The notes under the pieces: model-generated | What the model was told of the DNA's origin: nothing | The model's input: only the letters and a program-made list of their open reading frames with translations | Database searches by the model: none | Part shown: positions 13,731 through 20,812 of the stretch, piece by piece | How the letters are laid out: every line of letters starts with the position of its first letter | How positions within the stretch are numbered: position 1 is the first letter of the stretch | Position numbers and translations under genes: made by a program | From: a virus | Direction: 5' to 3' (one strand) | Virus record (IMG/VR): IMGVR_UViG_3300036398_003484 | Span: 1-21,120 of that record | Length of the DNA stretch: 21,120 bases

Positions 13731-14516
13731 TTAAACATAACTTATTTTAACTAATCCTGGTCCACCCATTCCCCCTTGACCACAGCAAGAAGAACCACAA
13801 ACATTGGTCATAGCACCTTGTCCACCATGACCATAAGGAACTGTCCAACATCCACAACGAATCCAGCAACTGTGTAGAACCTGCCTTACATTAGTTCCAA
13901 TAAATGGTGCTGCTGTTGGGTATGCCCATTTTCCATGACAATGGCAGAATACACCAAGTGGTCTCCAAGATCCACCAGCATGATTTCCCATTCCAAAATC
14001 ACCACCATTGGCCCCTGGACCTAAACAACATGGAAACTCAGAAAAACATGTCATATCCCAAGATCCGATAGCACATCCTGGAGCTCCGCCAATAGCACAA
14101 AAGTTTGATAAATTATAACCATTTACAAATGATGTACACCCGTAACATCCAGTACACTCCAATCTGCAGCAATTGCTATTTCCGCCAGCACACACTGTAT
14201 ATTGACACCCTGGAGTAGTATCTATCATTTTTGCATTATAGTATCCACCCTGAGCACCAATATAATTTTGGCATCTACTGCAGTTGCAGCTACCATGCCC
14301 ACCACCTCCACCACCCCACATTTCAATATACATTCTGGATACTCCAGTTGGAACTTGCCATAGACAGCAGCATCCAGTGGAACATGCACATGGTTCTCCG
14401 AAAAACCATTTCACATTCCAGGTTGCAAATGCATTGTTGGATATCATGCTACTGGTTATAAAACTATCTGGTAAGATAGAACCATTAATTTTTTTATAAC
14501 TTCTATATGTTGCCAT
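13731..14516 (-). CDS. Gly/Cys-rich fibre-type protein, third of three paralogues
   Basis: This 261-aa protein has 28 Cys by my count (about 11%). It opens with MATYRSYKKI, common to all three paralogues, then a variable stretch (about 11-40). The body follows a glycine-rich fibre-tip pattern (VPTGVSRMYIEMWGGGGGG), with added Cys clusters: STGCCCLW, CNCSRC, PGCQYTVCAGG, LECTGCYGC, VNGYNLSNFCAIGG, CHCHG, CWIRCGCWTV and CGSSCCGQGGMGGPGLVKI. Gly-rich proteins with the VPxGV...WGxGGGG start occur as phage fibre ends; the cysteines could form disulfides or bind metal. It shares a 53-base identical stretch with its neighbour. Position among fibre genes and before a chaperone-like gene suggests a receptor-binding or tail-tip role, but no function is demonstrated. 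Confidence 0.82.
   Translation of the reverse strand: MATYRSYKKINGSILPDSFITSSMISNNAFATWNVKWFFGEPCACSTGCCCLWQVPTGVSRMYIEMWGGGGGGHGSCNCSRCQNYIGAQGGYYNAKMIDTTPGCQYTVCAGGNSNCCRLECTGCYGCTSFVNGYNLSNFCAIGGAPGCAIGSWDMTCFSEFPCCLGPGANGGDFGMGNHAGGSWRPLGVFCHCHGKWAYPTAAPFIGTNVRQVLHSCWIRCGCWTVPYGHGGQGAMTNVCGSSCCGQGGMGGPGLVKISYV
13816..13868 (-). repeat. 53-base perfect repeat, copy in the third Cys-rich gene
   Basis: These 53 bases are identical to 14620-14672 in the neighbouring paralogue and encode the end of the CWIRCGCWTVPYGHGGQG segment. Identity this long between diverged paralogues suggests gene conversion or strong constraint. The first gene of the array differs here. Confidence 0.85.
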
Positions 14517-14534
14517 TGTTTTTTATCCTATTTA

Positions 14535-15332
14535 TTAGAAATAAGTAATTCTTACAAGTCCTGGTCCACCCATTCCCCCTTGACCACATGCACCAGAACC
14601 ACAATAAGTTCCCATAGCGCCTTGTCCACCATGACCATAAGGAACTGTCCAACATCCACAACGAATCCAGCATTCTCTTAAGGATTGTCCTGAATATGTA
14701 CCAATTAATGGTGCAGAACCTGTAAAAATTGCTTGGTTGTAGCAATGGCATCTTCCCCTATCATACACAAATTCTGCTCCCCCAAATGGTGGATCTTGAG
14801 TGCCAAACCCAAAATCACCACCATTGTTTCCTGGAGCCAAGCAGCATTGCCATGCACCAAAACACTTCTCTCCCCAGCTAGTTTCTCCGCATCCTGGCAT
14901 ACCACCAAGAGCACAAAAATTACTCAAATTATATCCATTAACATACGAACTACATCCATTACATCCAACACACTCTTGTCTACAGCAAATACCATTTCCT
15001 GCCGCACATATTGTATATTGGCAACCAGGAGAAGTTGCAATAGTTTTTGAATTATAATATCCACCACCAGCTCCTTTGAAGTGGTGGCATCTTCCGCAAG
15101 AACATTGCCCATGTCCACCTCCACCAGCACCCCATAATTCAATATGAAGTCGGTTTACTCCAGATGGAACTGACCATAAACAGCAGCATCCAGTGGAACA
15201 TGTGCATGGTTGTCCGAAAAACCACTTTACTCCATATGCTAATGGAGATCCTGCAGCGAAGTGTGAATCCACAAATGTTTGGGCACTGATATTATCAGCA
15301 ACCAATTTCTTGTAACTTGCGTAAGTTGCCAT
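14535..15332 (-). CDS. Gly/Cys-rich fibre-type protein, second of three paralogues
   Basis: This 265-aa protein has 27 Cys by my count. It is full length and ordered like its paralogues: MATYASYKKL, a variable stretch to about residue 35, CSTGCCCLWSVPSGVNRLHI, ELWGAGGGGHGQCSCGRC, PGCQYTICAAGN, QECVGCNGCSSYVNGYNLS, a middle segment richer in aromatic and charged residues (DPPFGGAEFVYDRGRCHCYN), then CWIRCGCWTVPYGHGGQGAM and the terminal GQGGMGGPGLVRITYF. AGGAAA precedes the ATG as ribosome site. It has no signal peptide or membrane helix; with cytoplasmic assembly of phages, so many cysteines would stay reduced until lysis unless they bind metal. Function unknown; a fibre-tip adhesin is the leading idea. 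Confidence 0.82.
   Translation of the reverse strand: MATYASYKKLVADNISAQTFVDSHFAAGSPLAYGVKWFFGQPCTCSTGCCCLWSVPSGVNRLHIELWGAGGGGHGQCSCGRCHHFKGAGGGYYNSKTIATSPGCQYTICAAGNGICCRQECVGCNGCSSYVNGYNLSNFCALGGMPGCGETSWGEKCFGAWQCCLAPGNNGGDFGFGTQDPPFGGAEFVYDRGRCHCYNQAIFTGSAPLIGTYSGQSLRECWIRCGCWTVPYGHGGQGAMGTYCGSGACGQGGMGGPGLVRITYF
14620..14672 (-). repeat. 53-base perfect repeat, copy in the second Cys-rich gene
   Basis: Identical to 13816-13868. A second shared stretch of 30 bases, starting at 13755 in the third gene and 14559 in the second, covers the coding of the C-terminal GQGGMGGPG segment, again suggesting recent exchange between these two genes. Confidence 0.85.
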
Positions 15333-15340
15333 TTTTTTTC

Positions 15341-16123
15341 CTATACGTATGTAATTTTAACTACACCAGATCCACCTGTCCCGCCTTGCCCACAGCAAGA
15401 TCCACAATATGTAGTCATAGCAGATTGCCCGCCAGAACCATATTGAACAGTCCAACAACCGCAACGAATCCAGCATTCTTCCAAGAATCCATGAGATCCA
15501 CCACCACTCAAAAATGGTGCCCCAGTTGTACAGAACATGTTGTCTAAACAATGGCAAAATTCATTTCCATGCGGAGCACCAGCATGATTTCCCATAGTAA
15601 AATCACCATTCCATGATCCTGGACCTACACAACCTCTACCCCACTCAGAGAAACAACCTGTTGACCAAGCAGTATTTGCACAACCAGTTGCTCCACCTTC
15701 TGCACAAAAATTACTTAAATTATATCCATTAACATATGAACTACAACCATTACATGCAGTGCATTCAATAGAAAGACAAGGAAAAACCCCACCTGCACAT
15801 ATTGTATATTGGCAACCCGGAGCAGTTCCAATTGTCTTTGTATTATAGTATCCACCTTGAGCCCCAAAGTAGTGGTGGCATCTTGCACATGAACATGCGC
15901 CATTACCATTTCCTCCAGCACCCCAAAGTTCAAAAGTAACTCTCTTCACTCCAGAAGGAACTGTCCATAAGCAACAACACCCAGATGTGCAAGATCCAGG
16001 AGAACCGTAAACCCAAAAAACATTGTATTGTGGTCCTCCCCCTGGACCCAGTTTGGATCTGGGTACAGTGCCGTCTATAATTTGATCAGTTACTATTTTT
16101 TTATAACTTCCGTAAGTTGCCAT
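15341..16123 (-). CDS. Gly/Cys-rich fibre-type protein, first of three paralogues
   Basis: This 260-aa protein has 26 Cys by my count and is the most divergent of the three. It begins MATYGSYKKIVTDQIIDGTV, close in style to tail-fibre N-termini, followed by a Gly/Pro-rich variable stretch (KLGPGGGPQYNVFWVYG). The shared body follows: SGCCCLWTVPSGVKRVTFEL, WGAGGNGNGACSCARCHHYF, PGCQYTICAGG, IECTACNGCSSYVNGYNLSN, FCAEGGATGC, EFCHCLDN, CWIRCGCWTVQYGSGGQSAM and GQGGTGGSGVVKITYV. CARCHHYFG and CHC are possible metal-binding groupings. It is first in the array, after the strong terminator at 16172-16214, so it needs its own promoter; a near-match late box lies at 16145-16152. Confidence 0.82.
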   Translation of the reverse strand: MATYGSYKKIVTDQIIDGTVPRSKLGPGGGPQYNVFWVYGSPGSCTSGCCCLWTVPSGVKRVTFELWGAGGNGNGACSCARCHHYFGAQGGYYNTKTIGTAPGCQYTICAGGVFPCLSIECTACNGCSSYVNGYNLSNFCAEGGATGCANTAWSTGCFSEWGRGCVGPGSWNGDFTMGNHAGAPHGNEFCHCLDNMFCTTGAPFLSGGGSHGFLEECWIRCGCWTVQYGSGGQSAMTTYCGSCCGQGGTGGSGVVKITYV

Positions 16124-16144
16124 TTTTAAGATTTTGATTAGTTA

Positions 16145-16152
16145 TACTTATA
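16145..16152 (-). promoter_or_regulatory. Possible late-type promoter box TATAAGTA for the Cys-rich array
   Basis: The minus strand reads TATAAGTA, one mismatch from TATAAATA, ending 22 bases before the ATG at 16123. Because a strong terminator lies just upstream, some promoter is expected in this 94-base gap, and this is the best placed candidate. Confidence 0.42.
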
Positions 16153-16171
16153 GTCATATAATCATAAAATA

Positions 16172-16214
16172 AAATCTTCCTGGAAAGTATTTATTGTACT
16201 TTCCAGGAAGATTT
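16172..16214 (-). terminator. Strong hairpin terminator after the 1243-aa gene
   Basis: Arms 16172-16189 and 16197-16214 form a perfect 18-bp stem with a 7-base loop, starting three bases after the stop codon of the 1243-aa gene. On the minus strand the stem ends in TTT and runs into TATTTTATG, a T-rich tract, so it works as an intrinsic terminator in that direction. The plus-strand flank lacks a T tract. Confidence 0.88.
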
Positions 16215-16217
16215 GGA

Positions 16218-19200
16218 TTATACTGTGAAGATTCTCCATCCGTATGTATCATTATAGAAGATGAGATCAAATGCAGCACCTTCTGTATTAACTGTCATAT
16301 TTTCTGCGAGACCACCAATTAGTTTTCCGTTTCTTGCAATGGTTAGATTGCTTGAATCGAAAGTATTTGCAACATCAACGAATCTAATTACATCACCTTT
16401 GCTTGGTGATGAAGGAAGTGTGACTGTGAATCCGCCACCAGAAGTATTACACCATAGAAGTTCAAATGCAGATGCAGTATATGTTGTTGATACATCAACG
16501 TTATTCAAGAATCCACCAACTGGAATCCAAGCAGTGCCGTTCCAAGTCTCATAATTTCCTTTTGTTGAGTTGTATCTCAACATACCAACTAGTGGTGTAT
16601 CTGGTCTTTGTGCTGTAGTTCCAACAGGTGGGAGCATTGCATCAACACCCATTCCACCTCTCTTGAGGTATCCAACAACTGCATACTCAGTTGGGCAAGC
16701 AGAGTTAGAATTTCCACTCATAGTCTCATCAGATGAGAACTCGTTAATTGCTTCACCAACCTGACCACCAATAGCACCCAGTCTTAGTTCACTCAAACCA
16801 GAAAGGTTGAATGCAGTAGCATCGAGTGTAGCAGCACCAGTTAACTGGTTAACAGAGAAGAATTCACCAACACGGAAGTTACCACCTTGGTCAGTTGAAA
16901 CGAAGAATACTTTACCTGGTCCAAATACGTTGGTTTCATTTCCTTGAGCAATATTTGCTTCATTAACGTTTGGATATCCAGTTTCAACTTTATTTCCAGT
17001 ACCAATTGAGAGGAAGTCGTGACCAGTTAATCTAGCATTGGAGAATCTTGTTCTAATATCTACCAGTGATCCACCAGCATTAATATCAGTTCCTACTCCA
17101 GTTCTGCTATCATAAGTACCAACCGTCTTCTCTGGGGAGATTCTAACAGTTGCTCTTCCTGTATATGTTACAGGTGCGAGACCATCATATCCTCTATTGA
17201 TAGTAATAGAAGTTGTAATACCAGTTACCGTATTGATAATGTAGTATCTTGGTTCCCCATTAACTTTATCTTCACCGTATGCACTAGTTGTAAATCCAAT
17301 TGCATCTCCAACCAATGGTGGATTATTGACATCAATTAGATCCAATTCAATAAGAACACCCTTTTGTCCAGAAATTGAACTTGTTGCAGATGCAACTCTA
17401 ATTGCTCCAGTAGTTCCAGCACCAATGAAGTCAATAGTTTCTCCGTCAATGAAACCTGTTGTTCCAAGACCGACATTGCCATAACCTGGCCAATACTTGA
17501 AGTAAATTCTCTCGGATGGAATCTGGTCATTAATCAAGGTTGCTCTTGCACCTGATGTTGTACCAACCATTGTATTGCCAACACTGATTGTTCCTGTTTG
17601 GGAACCAACAGCAATATCTAGTCTATCTCCAAATACTCTTCCACTTCTTGCAGTTTCTGCGGTTGAGAATCCAGATGCGATAACACCATAATCACCATAA
17701 GAGTTATTACCACCAACTGAACGGATTCTTGAACCACCACCAGCATAATATCCCCACTTAGCATAGTATGTGAAGCAGGAAACGATTTCTGCCAAGCAGT
17801 CTTTATCGAGAATAAATCCAGCACCATCACTTAGAACATTCGTAAATGCATCAAATACCATTGATTTTGCGCCAGTATCATGCAATGCACCATCCATGAA
17901 TACACCAACACCAGCACCAGCACCTGTTCCATCAGTTGCAGGATCACCAAAAGAAGTACAATCCTTAACATAAGGTGATTTTGTTATGATTGGGGAACTT
18001 TCGTTAAATGCGAAGTAAACTCCACAAGCAGTAGTACCCAAACCAGTTCTTACTGTGGTATAGTCTAATTCATATGGGTGATCTTCATCGTAGTTAAATC
18101 CAACAAGACCAGATACGTTTAAACCCTGAATTGTAGTTGCATCAGACAATTTAAACATTGTCTGTCTATTGTTTGGAGTAATTCCATCAGTAGAGATTCC
18201 TGCAGCAGGACGAATCTTAGATGCTCTTAAACTGTTTCCAACAATGGTTGTAAATGCTGGAACAAGAATTGGAAGTTGCTCTGCAAATTCTGAAGCAGAT
18301 AGTCTAATAACTGCTGGAGATAGGTTAATTACCGAACCTCCGCCAACATAGGTGTGGTCAATTGTAGAAACACCAACATTAACTTTAATAGTGTTATTAT
18401 CTACAATCTCATCTACAACCGATCGTGGGAATATAGTAGTATCAACTCCAACAAATGCAGTACCACCAGAAACATAGATGTGAGTAATTGTTGAAATTCC
18501 AACATTAATAATAAATGAAGATCCACCTGTAACACTTGTTACGGTGAAATTATATCCTTGTGTTCCATCTGGGAAGAATGTTGTTGTAATGCCAGATCCG
18601 CCTGGGCAAGTAAACTCCAAATTCTTTAGCCTTACCACAGTACCTGTAGTAATTCCACTAAGAGTACCAGAAACAGTTACAGTAGAGATTCCACTTGCTT
18701 TATCGTATTGGAATCCAGAAACTGAATATGCTCTACCACCACTTAAACATTCGAATTCGATGTTTGCTAATTTAATGGTAATGTTTGGATATAGAATTCC
18801 GTGTGCTGGTGCAGTAATAGTTGAAATGCCAGTATGTCTATCATATGTAAAATCAGTAATATTGGTAATTGCACTTGCATTATCACATGCATATTTTAGA
18901 GTTCTAAATGCTAGATCTGGAGTGTGTCCAGGGAAAGTATCTGATCCCTTTTCTGGGTCAACATAATAAATTCTTGTTGCATCACCAATAACTGTCCACT
19001 CTGGAACTCCAGTTGTCGAGACTCCTAATGCATATCCAGTATGACCAATTGCCAATCTTGTTGGGGATGATGCATCCCTGTAAAGCAAATCTCCTGCAGT
19101 TGTCAATACTGCATTAGAATCTCCAATAGCAAGTGCTGCCCACTTAGATGCGTCTGTTCCTGGTGTTACATTTAAAATTGCTTGTGTGCCGACACCAACA

Positions 19201-19949
19201 TAAGAAGATGATGCATACTCTACAACACTACCTTTGTAATATGTTGTTGTAGTATTATATGAACCAACATAGTTTAGACCAGTATTAAATGGTGCCCATA
19301 TTGTGGATGCAGATCCAACTGGATTGATAGAACTGGCAGTACCAACAACTAAACGATAAATATCACCACCAATTTGTACTAAATCGCCCCTATAATAGGT
19401 GTTGTTATCTGAATATGTCGAGATGCCTGATCCATTAATACCTTCGGATAAAACTTGCCACTTAGTATCAATATATTCTACAGGAACTTCACCAGCAGGA
19501 GCAGTAGTAATTGCTACATAAGATGATCCATTATAAGTGATAACATCACCGATTTGATACTCTGTTGATGGATTCCATTGACCTTCACTTAGAAATCCAG
19601 AGACATACTCTGTTGCAAATGCAGAGCCAACAAAAGTTGCAAATCCAACAGTAGAAGCAAATCCAGTTAATACTCTAAATTGAGTATTTCCGAACTTTAC
19701 TAGATCGTTTACCTTATAGTAAGTTCCATTGGAATATTCTCCTCTTGACCTTACTCCTTCTGCTTGTAAGGACCAGTTGGATAAATCGGTTGCATACCAA
19801 GTTGCTTCATTTGCTGTTGAGGTATGGTTAGTAGTACAAACATAAGTATTTGCACCAAACTTTACAATGTCGTCGATGACATAAGCAGTACTAGCTGCCC
19901 AATCACCTCTCCAGTTGAATTTGAGTCTTCCTAATCTAAAATCAGCCAT
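16218..19949 (-). CDS. Large modular fibre / virion structural protein
   Basis: This 1243-aa modular protein is the largest gene in the window. Residues 12-275 hold about five modules with the carbohydrate-binding-like pattern W/Y-x4-Y-x2-G/D-D-x-V-x-Y/F-G-x-x-Y: WAASTAYVIDDIVKFGANTY (17-36), YYKVNDLVKFGNTQF, WNPSTEYQIGDVITYNGSSY (125-144), YYRGDLVQIGGDIY and YYKGSVVEYASSSY. Residues 326-358 (RIYYVDPEKGSDTF, then FRTLKYACDNAS) mark the start of a pectate-lyase-like beta-helix, continuing to about 770. Residues 782-940 are beta-rich. Residues 1105-1145 (MLPPVGTTAQRPDTPLVGML, YETWNGTAWIPVGG) are typical fibre sequence, and 1165-1243 match the C-terminal module of the 148-aa protein at 20329-20775. 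AAGGA lies just upstream of the ATG. Likely a tail fibre or tailspike-like appendage; a baseplate protein is possible. Confidence 0.85.
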   Translation of the reverse strand: MADFRLGRLKFNWRGDWAASTAYVIDDIVKFGANTYVCTTNHTSTANEATWYATDLSNWSLQAEGVRSRGEYSNGTYYKVNDLVKFGNTQFRVLTGFASTVGFATFVGSAFATEYVSGFLSEGQWNPSTEYQIGDVITYNGSSYVAITTAPAGEVPVEYIDTKWQVLSEGINGSGISTYSDNNTYYRGDLVQIGGDIYRLVVGTASSINPVGSASTIWAPFNTGLNYVGSYNTTTTYYKGSVVEYASSSYVGVGTQAILNVTPGTDASKWAALAIGDSNAVLTTAGDLLYRDASSPTRLAIGHTGYALGVSTTGVPEWTVIGDATRIYYVDPEKGSDTFPGHTPDLAFRTLKYACDNASAITNITDFTYDRHTGISTITAPAHGILYPNITIKLANIEFECLSGGRAYSVSGFQYDKASGISTVTVSGTLSGITTGTVVRLKNLEFTCPGGSGITTTFFPDGTQGYNFTVTSVTGGSSFIINVGISTITHIYVSGGTAFVGVDTTIFPRSVVDEIVDNNTIKVNVGVSTIDHTYVGGGSVINLSPAVIRLSASEFAEQLPILVPAFTTIVGNSLRASKIRPAAGISTDGITPNNRQTMFKLSDATTIQGLNVSGLVGFNYDEDHPYELDYTTVRTGLGTTACGVYFAFNESSPIITKSPYVKDCTSFGDPATDGTGAGAGVGVFMDGALHDTGAKSMVFDAFTNVLSDGAGFILDKDCLAEIVSCFTYYAKWGYYAGGGSRIRSVGGNNSYGDYGVIASGFSTAETARSGRVFGDRLDIAVGSQTGTISVGNTMVGTTSGARATLINDQIPSERIYFKYWPGYGNVGLGTTGFIDGETIDFIGAGTTGAIRVASATSSISGQKGVLIELDLIDVNNPPLVGDAIGFTTSAYGEDKVNGEPRYYIINTVTGITTSITINRGYDGLAPVTYTGRATVRISPEKTVGTYDSRTGVGTDINAGGSLVDIRTRFSNARLTGHDFLSIGTGNKVETGYPNVNEANIAQGNETNVFGPGKVFFVSTDQGGNFRVGEFFSVNQLTGAATLDATAFNLSGLSELRLGAIGGQVGEAINEFSSDETMSGNSNSACPTEYAVVGYLKRGGMGVDAMLPPVGTTAQRPDTPLVGMLRYNSTKGNYETWNGTAWIPVGGFLNNVDVSTTYTASAFELLWCNTSGGGFTVTLPSSPSKGDVIRFVDVANTFDSSNLTIARNGKLIGGLAENMTVNTEGAAFDLIFYNDTYGWRIFTV

Positions 19950-19963
19950 TGTTGTTTAATTCC

Positions 19964-20329
19964 TTACTTAGGTCCTTGAGTATTGTGATCATAATTACCA
20001 TTAATTCTGGCAACAAAATATCCATCGTCATCGATGAAATAATTCACATTTCTAAATTCAAATCTATACTGTTGATATTTATCTGCTGGATGATTGACTA
20101 AAGATTTCTCTTCAGTAGTTTCATCTACATAATCAACTCCATCCAAAAATCCTGGATATTGAGTCCCATCTGTTCGATGGAAATCAGCAACTTCTGTACT
20201 TGCAGAACCAACTTTTGTATAGTAAAGCATTCCTGCAGAATCTCTACGTAATGCATGAATGATAAAATCATTCGATTGCGATACGGATTTATCTCCAGTA
20301 CTTGCTGATCTACTAAGAAACATTGCCAT
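19964..20329 (-). CDS. Conserved-style small structural-region protein, function unknown
   Basis: I do not recognise this 121-aa protein. I place the start at the ATG at 20329, which shares a base with the upstream stop codon (TAATG); the frame stays open 10 codons further but that part lies inside the upstream gene. The sequence begins MAMFLSRSASTGDKSVSQSN, then FIIHALRRDSAGMLYYTKV, a DGTQYPGFLDGVDYVDE segment, and an aromatic beta-rich end (YQQYRFEFRNVNYFIDDDGY, FVARINGNYDHN). It is soluble in appearance, without membrane or Cys features. Its place between two fibre-type genes, tightly coupled upstream and 14 bases before the large fibre gene, suggests a virion component or fibre accessory. 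Confidence 0.75.
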   Translation of the reverse strand: MAMFLSRSASTGDKSVSQSNDFIIHALRRDSAGMLYYTKVGSASTEVADFHRTDGTQYPGFLDGVDYVDETTEEKSLVNHPADKYQQYRFEFRNVNYFIDDDGYFVARINGNYDHNTQGPK

Positions 20330-20775
20330 TAGAACAATCTCCAGTAACTTCCTTCCCAAATTAATTCTATAGAAGCACCAGCAACATCACATACTAAAGG
20401 AGCATCAACATAACCAGTATTATCTTTTATTGACTCACCCGATTGGGTATTCACGGTAAGATTATTTATACCCCAATAGTATTTAGAATCAAATATTTGG
20501 ATAGTATCCCCAACATATTTTAGTGAAGGTAAGGTTACACTAAAAGGACCTGAAGATGTATCTGCAAAATATTTAATATTGGTTCTGAGGTTTGTAGTTG
20601 TGTTAATATTGGTTAATCTCGATTTAGCAACTTCAAATCCAGAAGTTGTCGATCCATCGTGCATTCTTATAACACCTTTGGTTGTGTCATAAGTTACTTC
20701 TGCTAAAGCGCCAGTAAATGATGCATGTTCTTGCTCAGTTCCTTTTCGAAGTTGTACCCTTTTGGTATTTGCCAT
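20329..20775 (-). CDS. Short fibre-like protein with Mtd-type N-terminal module
   Basis: This is a 148-aa two-module protein. Residues 5-46 (KRVQLRKGTEQEHASFTGAL, AEVTYDTTKGVIRMHDGSTT) fit the N-terminal module of phage fibres and of the Bordetella phage major tropism determinant, in the pattern Q-L-R-x-G-T ... L-A-E-x-x-Y-D ... x-H-D-G. Residues about 76-148 (GPFSVTLPSLKYVGDTIQIF, NNLTVNTQSGESI, ASIELIWEGSYWRLF) match the last 79 residues of the 1243-aa fibre protein in motif order (GGFTVTLPS, GDVIRFVD, NLTIARNGKLIGG, FDLIFYNDTYGWRIF). It probably forms a trimeric short fibre or fibre cap. A perfect late box lies 24 bases upstream of the ATG. Confidence 0.82.
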   Translation of the reverse strand: MANTKRVQLRKGTEQEHASFTGALAEVTYDTTKGVIRMHDGSTTSGFEVAKSRLTNINTTTNLRTNIKYFADTSSGPFSVTLPSLKYVGDTIQIFDSKYYWGINNLTVNTQSGESIKDNTGYVDAPLVCDVAGASIELIWEGSYWRLF

Positions 20776-20798
20776 TAATGAAAGGTATTCTATAATTT

Positions 20799-20806
20799 TA
20801 TTTATA
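20799..20806 (-). promoter_or_regulatory. T4-type late promoter box TATAAATA upstream of the fibre operon
   Basis: A perfect TATAAATA on the minus strand ends 24 bases before the ATG at 20775, in the 37-base gap after the preceding stop. It would drive the 148-aa, 121-aa and 1243-aa genes up to the terminator at 16172-16214. Confidence 0.63.
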
Positions 20807-20812
20807 TTTGAA

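Larger units (their letters stand above)
13731..16123 (-). repeat. Tandem array of three paralogous Gly/Cys-rich genes
   Basis: Three genes of 260-265 codons follow each other with gaps of 8-18 bases and align along their whole length, sharing MATYxSYKK, CCCLWxVPxGVxR, YNLSNFCAxGG, CWIRCGCWTVxYG and a C-terminal GQGGxGGxGxVxIxY. Variation concentrates at residues about 10-40, 145-170 and 185-205. The array is more GC-rich than the cargo cluster: 33 of 60 bases are G/C at 15061-15120, against 12 of 60 at 6361-6420. Confidence 0.85.

Noticed and set aside
14503-15142. Several overlapping ORFs on both strands in the Cys-rich array
   Set aside because: Low stop-codon density in Gly/Cys-rich coding DNA creates these shadows; the three paralogous frames explain the region.
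13731-16123. Diversity-generating retroelement target near the Mtd-like module and repeated genes
   Set aside because: No reverse transcriptase, no template repeat with adenine-specific changes, and no accessory gene are visible in the window.
16261-18966. Plus- and minus-strand ORFs of 60-140 codons inside the 1243-aa gene
   Set aside because: The long frame has continuous modular sequence; the shorter ones are repeat-driven shadows.
20330-20359. Longer start for the 121-aa protein
   Set aside because: The extra 10 codons lie inside the upstream gene; the TAATG start at 20329 matches the junction style elsewhere in the window.
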